NCBI GenBank assembly: GCA_949031345.1
Contig: CARNVA010000007.1
Coordinates: 1-64,000, forward strand
Reading direction: 5' to 3'
DNA: 64,000 nucleotides
Source of the DNA: an uncultured Eubacteriales bacterium
GTDB taxonomy: Bacteria > Bacillota > Clostridia > Christensenellales > UBA1242
Below the pieces are notes generated by a model. It was not told the origin of the DNA. It did not search any database and was given only the letters and a program-made list of their open reading frames with translations. Position numbers and translations under genes: made by a program. The stretch's first letter is position 1. Each line of letters starts with the position of its first letter. Shown one piece after another: positions 24,713-33,355 of the stretch.

Positions 24713-26943
24713 AAATTTTCTCCTTTTATTTGTCCATTTTGATTGAACACAAAATCATATACCTCATCAATTGTGTCAACATATTTTATCTTCATATCTC
24801 CTACAATCTCACTCGAAAGTTTTTCTATTTCCTTTTTATTTTTAAGTGGAACAACCACCGTTTCAATCTTATTTCGCTGAGCCGCCAAAAGTTTTTCTTT
24901 CAAGCCGCCAATTGCAAGCACCTTTCCTTTAAGTGAAATCTCACCAGTAAAGGCAAGCTTGTGATTGACAGGCACCTCTTTAATTGCAGAGAGCAGGCAA
25001 ATCACATCTGCCACACCACCTGATGGGCCATCATGCTTGATTGCATGGAAAGGTGAATGAATATAGAAATTATGTTCATCAAACACCTTACTATCTATAC
25101 CCCATTCTTCAGCCTTTGACCTGACCAGACCAAACACAGTTTTAAAGGTCCATTTAGCAGTGCCAATAAGGTTTTCTGATAAAATCTGCTCGCCTGTGCC
25201 TTTGACAAGAGAAATTTCAAGTCGAGAAACTTCGCCGACTGGCCCAGTCACACTCATTTTGTTTACAACGCCCACCTCATCTTCAAGTGCTACATTATAA
25301 TCTTTTTCATAATATTCACCCAAAAACTCTCTTGCCTCATTGAGTGAAATGGTCACCTTTTCAAGAGGTTTTTTATCCAGATATCTTTTAATCAGATATT
25401 TCTTGCAAATATCAAGCAAAATACGTTCAAGCTGCCTCACCCCACTTTCAAAGGTGTAATCTTCAATAAGCGAGAAAAGAGTGTCATCATCAAGAGTGAT
25501 TAAATCTTCATTTACGCCCAGCTCCTTAAGGCTTTTGGTGATGATGTAATCTTTGGCAATTTTGACCTTTTCGTTGATGGAATAGCCTTCAATATTGATA
25601 ATCTCCATACGGTTTCTAAGCGGCTCTGGAATAGGTTCTAAATTGTTCGCCGTCGCGATGAATACAACGCCGCCAAGGTCAAATGGAAGGTCAAAATATT
25701 TGTCTTTAAACTCGCTGTTTTGATTTTTATCTAAGACATCCAAAAGCACGCTGTATGGGTCTCCGCGATTGTCTGACGAGCTCATCTTGTCAATTTCGTC
25801 CATAAGCATAACACAGTTTTTGCTGTTTACTCGTGAAAGCCCCTCCATAATACGCCCAGGCTTTGCACCAACATAAAAACGCTTCATTCCATTAAGCTCT
25901 TCAGGGCTTGTCACTCCGCCCAAACTGAAACCATAATAGTCTTTGTTGAGCGCCTTTGCAATCGACTTTACAATAGTGCTTTTCCCCACGCCTGGTGGCC
26001 CATACAGACATAAAATTTGACTTGGCGTTTTTCCGCTTATCTCTTTGAGAGCAATATAATCAACAATCTTTTGTTTAAGCTCCTCCATACCATAATGCGT
26101 TTCGTCCAAAATCTTTCTTGCAAGCTCGACATCTGTGTTTTCTTCTTTGTCTTTATTCCAAGGAAGTGCAATCACGCGGTCAAGCCAGTCAACAATGTTG
26201 CCATATTCACTTTGTCCCGGCCTTGTCGCTTTCAACCTTGTAAGCTCTTCATAAACAATTTTTTTAATCTCAGCCGAAAGGTCAAGCCTTTTTATAATGT
26301 TTTTATAATATGCAAAAGTATCCTGTCCTTTTTCCGCCTTTTGCTCAAAAAGTCTGGTCTCAAGCTCGGACTTCAAAATCTCTAAACGCTTTGATGCTTC
26401 TGGCTCTTCCACCAGTTTGCGTTTTGCATCCACTTCAAAACGGCAGGCAAGCACGATATTCAAAATCAAATCTTCAATATCTGTCGAATTTTTGACACCC
26501 TCAATCGCCCTCAGCCCAACATCATCATATTTAATGTATTCCTTAAAACGCTCGACAATCTCACTCTTCGCCTTTTCATGCACTGGCAACAGTTTTTGGT
26601 CGTCAAGCAGCTCAATATCAACATTTAAAGAGTTGTTTTCCACTCGAATGTTGACAACTTTGCAGCGATGCTCACAAAAATAACCCACAGTGTAAGAATT
26701 TTTCTCTTCATCAAACCTTATGGTGTCATACTTGCAATAAGAGGCAATATGCTGACCGTTTTCACGATAATGCTCAATGCTAAACTCAACAGGCAAAATG
26801 ACAACATCACAATGGTTTTCCACCTTTGTTTTAAAGTCGTCAATCTGACTTTTCGACAAGTTGTTGTAATTGATAGAGCTGCACACCCGAACAAGAGTTG
26901 CAACATCTTTTCTGTAAAAAGCACTTATATTTTTAAAAACCAT
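24709..26943 (-). CDS. lon: ATP-dependent protease Lon, shortened N-terminal domain
   Basis: 744 residues. Lon is a hexameric AAA+ serine protease that degrades misfolded and regulatory proteins. Walker A GPPGVGKS (about residue 316), Walker B CVMLMDEIDKM, the RNRMEII sensor region and the Lon protease domain with the Ser-Lys dyad (DGPSGGVAD, Ser near 639; GGLKEKLLAA, Lys near 681) are present. Canonical Lon has DGPSAG; here Ala is Gly. The N-terminal substrate-binding region is about 200 residues and does not resemble the standard Lon-N start, so it may select different targets. AGGAGAGGAG precedes the ATG. It is followed with overlap by the 518-residue gene. Confidence 0.93.
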   Translation of the reverse strand: MVFKNISAFYRKDVATLVRVCSSINYNNLSKSQIDDFKTKVENHCDVVILPVEFSIEHYRENGQHIASYCKYDTIRFDEEKNSYTVGYFCEHRCKVVNIRVENNSLNVDIELLDDQKLLPVHEKAKSEIVERFKEYIKYDDVGLRAIEGVKNSTDIEDLILNIVLACRFEVDAKRKLVEEPEASKRLEILKSELETRLFEQKAEKGQDTFAYYKNIIKRLDLSAEIKKIVYEELTRLKATRPGQSEYGNIVDWLDRVIALPWNKDKEENTDVELARKILDETHYGMEELKQKIVDYIALKEISGKTPSQILCLYGPPGVGKSTIVKSIAKALNKDYYGFSLGGVTSPEELNGMKRFYVGAKPGRIMEGLSRVNSKNCVMLMDEIDKMSSSDNRGDPYSVLLDVLDKNQNSEFKDKYFDLPFDLGGVVFIATANNLEPIPEPLRNRMEIINIEGYSINEKVKIAKDYIITKSLKELGVNEDLITLDDDTLFSLIEDYTFESGVRQLERILLDICKKYLIKRYLDKKPLEKVTISLNEAREFLGEYYEKDYNVALEDEVGVVNKMSVTGPVGEVSRLEISLVKGTGEQILSENLIGTAKWTFKTVFGLVRSKAEEWGIDSKVFDEHNFYIHSPFHAIKHDGPSGGVADVICLLSAIKEVPVNHKLAFTGEISLKGKVLAIGGLKEKLLAAQRNKIETVVVPLKNKKEIEKLSSEIVGDMKIKYVDTIDEVYDFVFNQNGQIKGENL

Positions 26944-27153
26944 ACTCCTCTCCTTGATTGTTTTTCATAAAAATTATATCATAAAAATTTAAGTTTTCCT
27001 ATCAAAACACAATTTTATTTTAAATTAAATAAATTCCGTTAAATTTAAAATGTCTCTCTGTTTTATAAATAATACTTTCGAAAAGCTTGCTATTTTATTA
27101 TAAATTCCCCAGCTGACATAAAAAATATCAAGCATTTTTAGTTCAAAACAATT

Positions 27154-27219
27154 TTCCACTCAACTTGGCTGAATTAAGTGGAATTAAAATAAAAAAAGCC
27201 TCATAAATCGTTGAGACTT
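27154..27219 (-). terminator. Terminator of the ABC exporter operon plus a second hairpin
   Basis: AAGCCTCA (27196-27203) and TGAGACTT (27212-27219) form an 8-bp stem with one G-T, followed by T on the minus strand. Further on, TTCCACT (27154-27160) and AGTGGAA (27177-27183) form a second hairpin. The rest of the 26944-27230 gap is AT-rich without a gene. Confidence 0.75.
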
Positions 27220-27230
27220 TTTTGTATTTT

Positions 27231-29252
27231 TTATGCAAGTTTTTCAAACTGGCTGTTGTAAAGTTCTGCATAGAAACCACCCTTTTCAATTAAATCCTCA
27301 TGATTGCCACTCTCGATAATATCTCCGTCTTTCATAACTAAAATAAGGTCAGCATTTTTGATGGTGGAAAGACGGTGCGCAATAATTATGGATGTTCTGT
27401 CAATGGTGAGTTTATCCATAGCATTTTGAATAAGCACTTCTGTCCTTGTGTCAACATTACTTGTTGCTTCATCCAAGATAAGCATTGGCGCATTGTTGAC
27501 CATAGCCCTTGCAATGGTGACAAGTTGTTTTTGCCCAGCCGACAATGACGCGTCTTCATTTAGAGGCGTATTGTAACCTTGAGGAAGGGTCTTGATAAAG
27601 TGATGCAGCCCCACCGCTTTGCAAGCCTCTTTTACACGCTCAAGTGGAATATCTTTGTTGTTGTAGACAATATTGTCATAAATTGTCCCTTCAAAAAGCC
27701 AAGTATCTTGAAGCACCATGCAGAACAGATCATGCACATTTTCTCGTGTAAGCGAGTCTGTCGCCACCCCATCAATCAAAATCTGCCCGCTGTTTGTTTC
27801 ATAAAATCGCATCAACAGATTGACCATGGTGGTCTTGCCTGCACCCGTTGGCCCAACAATTGCAATCTTTTGCCCTGCTTTCGCTTTTGCAGAAAAGTCA
27901 TTGATGATAATTTTGTCTTTATCATAACCAAAACTTACATGGCTAAACTCAATGTTTCCTTCCACATGTTCAAGCACCTCGGTTTTATAGCTTTCATCAG
28001 CAAGCTCTCTTTCGCCTAAAAATTCAAACACGCGATAACTTGCCGCCCCAGCCGACTGAAGATTTGACATTGCCTGAGCAAAGGTTGAAAGTGGCTGAGT
28101 AAATAGTCTTACATAAATCATAAAAGCAACAATGACTTCAAAGCCGACCTTGCCGCTCATAGTCAAGACTGCACCTACAACGCACACGGCAACATAACCA
28201 AGATTGCCCACAAATCCCATAAGTGAAGGCATAAGCCCACCAAGGAATTGAGACTTCCAAGAGGTCTTATACATCTCTTTGTTTATTCCGTCAAAGGCTT
28301 TGTTGAGTTTGTCTTCGGCATTGTAAGCTTTCACCACATTATGCCCAGAGTAAACCTCCTCAATATGCCCATTTATTTTACCAAGAAGCTTTTGTTGCCT
28401 ATTGAAATACTTTTGACTGTTTGCAACAATTACTAAAAGCAGCATAAAGCCAACCACAGAAGCAGCTATGGCAACAAGTGCCAAAATCCAACTTGTGACA
28501 AACATCATAACGATTGTTCCAACCAACAATGTAATTGCCGACACCAAACTTACAATGCTTTGATTGAGCGTCTGCCCCAGCGTGTCAACATCATTTGTAA
28601 CCCTCGACAAAATGTCGCCGTGACTTGTATTATCAAAATATTTGAGCGGAAGCTTGTTGATTTTCTTTGAAATGTCAGTCCTCATCTTCTTGGTGACTTT
28701 TTGAGTGACAGTCGCCATGATGAAACCCTGAAGATAGGAAAGTACAACGCTTGAAGCATAAAACGCAACCAAGGTAAAAGCAATTGAGGTGATGAGTTTT
28801 AAATCCATGTTTCCGCCAATCCCTTTCATAATTGCCTCGGTCATGTCACTCATCTTGTCAGGCCCTAAAATAGTAAACACCGTGCCACCAACCGCAAATA
28901 AAAGTGCGATAATGATCGCTGGCAAATATCTACTGCAATAGACAAAAAGTTTGCCCCAAGTATCTCTAAAACTATGTTTTTCTCTTATAATCTTCGGTTT
29001 TTTAGCTTTTTTATTGCTTTTTTGACCATTTTCTTGCAGTTTTTCAATATTTTCGTCTAAATTTTGATTTTCCTCTGCAAATTTTTCTACTACATCTTCA
29101 TCAAATTCTTCATTCTCAGTTTCTATTTTATCAGCTTCCATTTTGACAGCTGACATATCAACTTCTTTTAAATTTTCTGTATTTTCGCCCGTCACATCGT
29201 TCTGATTGGATTCAGGCAGGCTTGGAGAAATTTGTTTTAAATCATCTTTCAT
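27231..29252 (-). CDS. ABC exporter half, catalytic subunit of a heterodimer
   Basis: 673 residues. An acidic N-terminal extension of about 90 residues, unusual for the family, precedes six membrane helices and an ATPase domain. Walker A GPTGAGKTT (about 469), signature LSAGQ (about 571, altered from LSGGQ), Walker B LILDEATS with the catalytic Glu (about 592) and the switch His in IIIAHRLST are seen. Together with the partner at 29249-31003 it forms one consensus and one degenerate ATP site, as in TM287/288- or BmrCD-type exporters, which move drugs or lipids outward. The ATG overlaps the partner's stop (ATGA). Confidence 0.93.
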   Translation of the reverse strand: MKDDLKQISPSLPESNQNDVTGENTENLKEVDMSAVKMEADKIETENEEFDEDVVEKFAEENQNLDENIEKLQENGQKSNKKAKKPKIIREKHSFRDTWGKLFVYCSRYLPAIIIALLFAVGGTVFTILGPDKMSDMTEAIMKGIGGNMDLKLITSIAFTLVAFYASSVVLSYLQGFIMATVTQKVTKKMRTDISKKINKLPLKYFDNTSHGDILSRVTNDVDTLGQTLNQSIVSLVSAITLLVGTIVMMFVTSWILALVAIAASVVGFMLLLVIVANSQKYFNRQQKLLGKINGHIEEVYSGHNVVKAYNAEDKLNKAFDGINKEMYKTSWKSQFLGGLMPSLMGFVGNLGYVAVCVVGAVLTMSGKVGFEVIVAFMIYVRLFTQPLSTFAQAMSNLQSAGAASYRVFEFLGERELADESYKTEVLEHVEGNIEFSHVSFGYDKDKIIINDFSAKAKAGQKIAIVGPTGAGKTTMVNLLMRFYETNSGQILIDGVATDSLTRENVHDLFCMVLQDTWLFEGTIYDNIVYNNKDIPLERVKEACKAVGLHHFIKTLPQGYNTPLNEDASLSAGQKQLVTIARAMVNNAPMLILDEATSNVDTRTEVLIQNAMDKLTIDRTSIIIAHRLSTIKNADLILVMKDGDIIESGNHEDLIEKGGFYAELYNSQFEKLA

Positions 29253-31003
29253 TTGTCAAGTTCCTCCTTTGATAATTGTGATAGAGCTATTTCACGATAA
29301 ACTTCACATGAAGCCAAAAGATCTTTGTGTTTGCCAATTCCAACGACATCTCCTGCGTCAAGTACGATAATCTTGTCAGCATCCTTGATTGTGCCTATTC
29401 GCTGTGCCACGATAAATGTTATGGCATCAGCAGTCTTTGACTTAAGTTGCTTTCTCAGCACCCTGTCCGTCTTATAGTCAAGTGCCGAAAAGCTGTCGTC
29501 AAATATGAATATCTCTGGCTTTCTGGCAATTGCTCGCGCAATGGCCATTCTCTGTTTCTGCCCGCCAGAGAAATTTGTTCCACCTTGCGCAACTCTCGCA
29601 TCATAGCCCTCTGGCAATTTATCAATAAATTTCTTTGCCTGTGCAATTTCTGCAGCGTCTGCAATATCCTCATCGCTTTTCTCGCCCTTGCCATTGTCAC
29701 CAAAGTCAAGATTTGACTTGATTGTTCCTGCAAACATGACAGCCCGCTGAGGCACATAACCAATCTTATTGTGAAGCGCTTTTTGCTCGTAGTCTTTGAC
29801 ATTGACCCCGTCAATCAAAATTTCGCCATCAGTCGCGTCATAAAATCTTGGAATAAGATTGATAAGGGTGCTTTTTCCACTGCCAGTCGAGCCAATAAAA
29901 GCCACTGTTTCACCTTTGCGTGCGGTAAACGAGACATCTCTTACAACATATTCTTCTGCATCAGGATATTTGAAACTTACATTTTTAAATTCAACAATTC
30001 CCAAATTTTCAACAGCTGTCTCTTTGCCGTCAAGAATTTTAGGCTTTGTATCAAGCACCTCATTGATACGCTTTGCAGAAACGCTCGCTCTTGGCAAAAG
30101 CATGAAAATCATGATAAGCATCATGAAGGACATGACCACCTGCATAGCGTAAGAAATATATACAACCATATCACTGAAAAGTTGAATTTTGCCGGGGATA
30201 GATGCTGAATTAATGAGATAAGCACCAATCCAATATATAGCCAAAGTAAGCCCACTTGCAATCAGCGTCATTCCAGGATTCATAATTGCCATGACCCTTC
30301 CTGTGAAAAGATGTGTTTTTGTCAGCTCGTTGTTCACCTTTTCAAACTTTGCTTCTTGATAGCTTTCTGCATTGTAAGCTCGTACCACCCTAAGGCCCTC
30401 AAGATTTTCACGAGTAGAGCTGTTTAAATTGTCAGTAAGTTTTTGAATTTTCTTAAATCTTGGCACAGCAAAGATGATTACTACGCCCAGCATGACAATC
30501 AAAATAGCCACCGCAACAGCTGTAGCCACCGACCATTGCCAGCCCTTGTTTGCAATCTTGCAAATTGCCCACACTGCCATAACTGGTGCTTTGACCAAAA
30601 GTTGCAAGGAAAGTGTCATTGCCATTTGCACCTGACTGACATCATTTGTGGTCCTTGTGATAAGACTTGATGTTGAGAAGTTTTTAATCTCCTCCATTGA
30701 GAAAGACTCCACCTTATCATAAACTCCCTGCCTCATACGATAGGAAAGCACCGCCGAAACTCTTGATGCAATAAAACTGACAACAACGGCCGTCAAAAGA
30801 CTGCCCAGCGCACAGGCAAGCATCAGTCCGCCAGCTTCCCAAACCTCATTCATCTTGCTGCCCTCTGTCTGAACAAGAGTGGTGATTTTTGACATATAAT
30901 CAGGAAGTTTTAAATCAAGCCAAACTTGAAATATGATTAAGCCAAAGCTCAGCACAATAAAAACCCATTCTTTTGCCTTTAAAAAGCGAAACAACCTAAG
31001 CAT
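29249..31003 (-). CDS. ABC exporter half, subunit with degenerate Walker B
   Basis: 584 residues: six membrane helices (residues about 15-320) then the ATPase domain. Walker A GSTGSGKST (about 374) and signature FSGGQKQ are normal, but the Walker B reads FIFDDS, with Asp instead of the catalytic Glu, and the switch His is Gln (FIVAQRIGT). These are the known features of the non-catalytic side of heterodimeric exporters. AAGGAGAAAAA precedes the ATG. First gene of the operon; the ArsR-like regulator lies directly upstream. Confidence 0.93.
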   Translation of the reverse strand: MLRLFRFLKAKEWVFIVLSFGLIIFQVWLDLKLPDYMSKITTLVQTEGSKMNEVWEAGGLMLACALGSLLTAVVVSFIASRVSAVLSYRMRQGVYDKVESFSMEEIKNFSTSSLITRTTNDVSQVQMAMTLSLQLLVKAPVMAVWAICKIANKGWQWSVATAVAVAILIVMLGVVIIFAVPRFKKIQKLTDNLNSSTRENLEGLRVVRAYNAESYQEAKFEKVNNELTKTHLFTGRVMAIMNPGMTLIASGLTLAIYWIGAYLINSASIPGKIQLFSDMVVYISYAMQVVMSFMMLIMIFMLLPRASVSAKRINEVLDTKPKILDGKETAVENLGIVEFKNVSFKYPDAEEYVVRDVSFTARKGETVAFIGSTGSGKSTLINLIPRFYDATDGEILIDGVNVKDYEQKALHNKIGYVPQRAVMFAGTIKSNLDFGDNGKGEKSDEDIADAAEIAQAKKFIDKLPEGYDARVAQGGTNFSGGQKQRMAIARAIARKPEIFIFDDSFSALDYKTDRVLRKQLKSKTADAITFIVAQRIGTIKDADKIIVLDAGDVVGIGKHKDLLASCEVYREIALSQLSKEELDK

Positions 31004-31035
31004 TTTTTCTCCTTTTATTAGTTTTAATTGTAAAA

Positions 31036-31057
31036 ATTAGACTAATGTATACTATAC
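31036..31057. promoter_or_regulatory. Two adjacent 11-bp palindromes at the exporter promoter, likely operators
   Basis: ATTAG-A-CTAAT (31036-31046) and GTATA-C-TATAC (31047-31057) are contiguous perfect palindromes covering the -10 and expected start of the exporter promoter. They would suit a dimeric repressor, plausibly the ArsR-like protein encoded upstream. Confidence 0.55.
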
Positions 31058-31079
31058 AAAATTATAAAAAAATTGTCAA
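31051..31079 (-). promoter_or_regulatory. ABC exporter operon promoter
   Basis: TTGACA (31079-31074), 17-bp spacer, TATAGT (31056-31051) on the minus strand, about 45 bp before the ATG at 31003. Confidence 0.8.
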
Positions 31080-31176
31080 TCAAATAAAAAATCTAATTTG
31101 CAAATATGTCATAAAAGATATATTCAATAAAACTAATAAATGACAAAATCAAGAAATATTTTTTTATTAAAAACAA

Positions 31177-31199
31177 AAAAGGTGAAAAATTCACCTTTT
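31177..31199 (-). terminator. Terminator of the ArsR-like regulator gene
   Basis: AAAAGGTGAA and TTCACCTTTT pair perfectly (10 bp, AAA loop), about 30 bp after the stop at 31228. Confidence 0.85.
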
Positions 31200-31227
31200 A
31201 TTTACAAAACCGTCAAATTAAAAAATC

Positions 31228-31746
31228 TTATTCCATTGCTCTTGTAAGTTTTTCTGCGCCTGTGAGTATTAAAACAACCGCACTGATATATTTTGGTGTA
31301 ACAAAATATTGGTCATTTTCTTTTGTTATCACGCCTATTTTATCAAGATATGAAAGATGATGATAAAGCTTGCCAGTTGTTTGATATTGCAGGTTTTCCA
31401 TAAGTGCCTTAATTGACAAACGCTCCTGCATTAGATTTTTAATTATATCAAGCCTTTCCTCACTTGCAAAAGCATCAATCACCTTGGCCATTTCAAAAGA
31501 ATTTATTTTAAACAATGATGAAATTGTATTTGAATCAGCGCCAAAGGTTGAGCCAAAAGACTCATCTTTTGAATTATATCGCCCTACATAAGCAAATTTG
31601 CCCATTGGCATTTCGCTTGGCTGGATGGTGCAATTATGAATTGTCTCCTTCCTTTCTTTTCTATTCTCCCCCTTTTCACATTCAAGTTTTGTCAGCCTTG
31701 ACTCTATTCCCTCTAATTGAGCCAAAATAATATCAATTTTATCCAC
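31228..31746 (-). CDS. ArsR-like winged-helix regulator, probable controller of the exporter
   Basis: 172 residues, GTG start at 31746 with AGGGGG eight bases upstream. The N-terminal ~45 residues form a coiled coil (IILAQLEGIESRLTKLE). A winged helix-turn-helix follows at about 85-155: ERLDIIKNLMQERLSIKALM, then the recognition helix region TTGKLYHHLSYLDKIGVI and a wing (KENDQYFVTPKY). This resembles ArsR/GntR-like metal or drug sensors, but no metal-binding Cys set is seen. It lies directly upstream of the exporter genes with its own promoter (31867-31895) that carries repeated motifs, so it probably controls itself and the exporter. Confidence 0.75.
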   Translation of the reverse strand: MDKIDIILAQLEGIESRLTKLECEKGENRKERKETIHNCTIQPSEMPMGKFAYVGRYNSKDESFGSTFGADSNTISSLFKINSFEMAKVIDAFASEERLDIIKNLMQERLSIKALMENLQYQTTGKLYHHLSYLDKIGVITKENDQYFVTPKYISAVVLILTGAEKLTRAME

Positions 31747-31866
31747 AATATTTCCCCCTTTTTAAACTTTTCATATTTACGAATGAATAATTCTATTTTG
31801 CCTTAACTTGGTTTAATCATTACAAAATAGAGCTGTTTTAGCAATGTTTCGTAATTATGTAATTTC

Positions 31867-31895
31867 ATAATATCATAATTTCATAATTATGTCAA
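31867..31895 (-). promoter_or_regulatory. Regulator promoter with direct-repeat operator
   Basis: TTGACA (31895-31890), 17-bp spacer, TATTAT (31872-31867). The 12-bp word ATTATGAAATTA occurs twice in the spacer and past the -10, which fits autoregulation. Confidence 0.7.
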
Positions 31896-31965
31896 TAGTC
31901 TTAAATGGTTTTTTAAAAAATTTTGCTCCTTATTTTATATTGAATATAAATATAATCAACTAAGA

Positions 31966-33255
31966 TTATACACAAGGATGAGGACAATTGGTGCAAGAAT
32001 GAAGATTGCTTTTATCTATCACTTCAATTTTTCCCTTTCTATTATAAAAGACTGGGCAGGCAAACTTTTTTAAATCAATTTTAGCCAAAGAGTTGTCAAG
32101 TTTAAGCAGATGATTAAACGCCAAATCAAGTCCCCTTTGCGTCATAATGTATACAGGAATTTTTATTCCTACTTGAGCCATGGAATTTGGAGCAATATAT
32201 TCTTTTACATATTTTGAAGCACACGACCAAACAATATCTGCACCTTGCCTCATAGAAAGAGCGGCTTCTTCACTTATGCCAGTTGAGCATAATCCAAACT
32301 TAAAAATCTTAACACCATTTTTTTCAAGACTTTTCAACTCTTTGTGTAAAATATTATCCTGCCAAGCAACTGACACAGCAATATTCTTAAATCCCAGCCT
32401 TATCGCTTCTTTTACGCCTGCAAGCTGATCAATCTTTGCAGTATATGGGAAGACTGGAATTATGCCTGACTCTTCTGCAGTTTTCACAAGCTTAGCTGAA
32501 GGACTTGAGTAAAAAAGGCCAGTCATGCGTTTTACAGCACCTTGAGTGTTTGAAGCATTTGTGGTAATAATTGTGCCAAGATTGTTTGAAACAATGACGC
32601 TGCAATCAAGCCTTCCTGCTTCCATTGCTGAAGAAATTGTCTCTGATGCACCAAACAAAACATTCGCTTCGCAGGAATTAAGAGGCCTGTTTGTATCAAA
32701 ATAACCACCTTTAATCACAACCTCATTGATCAGCTTGCACATGTTTTGAGTTTGCTTTTCTTCATCTTCAATCTGCAAAGTTTTTATCAGCACTTCTGCA
32801 CTTTCACCACCAACCTCTTTTAAAAGTTTAATCATCAGCGGGCAATATTTAATGGGAATAGGCGTAGCCTTGACCGCCTGCAATATTTCACCTTTCTTTT
32901 GAAGGACTACAAAACTTCCAAACATTCGTGATACATGAAGTTCTTTCTTCTCATAAAAAGCCCTCACCCCCTCACAAATCAATTTCAAAATCTTTTCTTC
33001 AAAGGCTGATAAGGTTATCTTTAAGTCATCCCCCTCTCTATCAACACCTATTACAACAGTTTCACTTTCATGACTGGCACTTTTAAGCAGTTTTTTTATA
33101 AAAATTTCAATACCTTCATTCTGCCATTCATTAAGCCCCAACACCTCTTCAGCTTTAAAAAATCTTTCAAGTTTTGGACTATTTAAATGAAACAAAATTT
33201 CAGTTTTATTTTCCTCTATAGTCAAAGTATATTCAGTATATTTCTTTATTTCCAT
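31966..33255 (-). CDS. DUF2099-like protein (methanogenesis marker 8-like)
   Basis: 429 residues from ATG 33255, which has AGGAG seven bases upstream; the frame extends 12 codons further without a site. The segments IKYCPLMIKLL, the SVIVSNNLGTIITTN region, VKRMTGLFYSSP and the AWQDN and ASKYVKEYI stretches match, from memory, the DUF2099/COG4022 family, called methanogenesis marker 8 in archaea. It ends in CTNCPHPCV, a Cys-rich tail that could bind metal or an Fe-S cluster. The ~110-residue N-terminal region is extra relative to what I recall of the archaeal form. Divergent from a LysR gene, which probably regulates it. Function unknown; substrate not evident. Confidence 0.6.
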   Translation of the reverse strand: MEIKKYTEYTLTIEENKTEILFHLNSPKLERFFKAEEVLGLNEWQNEGIEIFIKKLLKSASHESETVVIGVDREGDDLKITLSAFEEKILKLICEGVRAFYEKKELHVSRMFGSFVVLQKKGEILQAVKATPIPIKYCPLMIKLLKEVGGESAEVLIKTLQIEDEEKQTQNMCKLINEVVIKGGYFDTNRPLNSCEANVLFGASETISSAMEAGRLDCSVIVSNNLGTIITTNASNTQGAVKRMTGLFYSSPSAKLVKTAEESGIIPVFPYTAKIDQLAGVKEAIRLGFKNIAVSVAWQDNILHKELKSLEKNGVKIFKFGLCSTGISEEAALSMRQGADIVWSCASKYVKEYIAPNSMAQVGIKIPVYIMTQRGLDLAFNHLLKLDNSLAKIDLKKFACPVFYNRKGKIEVIDKSNLHSCTNCPHPCV

Positions 33256-33295
33256 AATTTTCTCCTTTCCTTCACTTGCATTATACTCCACTTCT

Positions 33296-33319
33296 ATGAT
33301 AAAATAAAATATATATCAT
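33296..33319. promoter_or_regulatory. Candidate LysR operator between divergent genes
   Basis: ATGATA (33296-33301) and TATCAT (33314-33319) form an inverted repeat with a 12-bp centre in the 100-bp gap between the DUF2099-like gene and the LysR gene. Confidence 0.45.
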
Positions 33320-33355
33320 TTATGTCAAATATAAATACAGTTTATGGAGAAAAAT

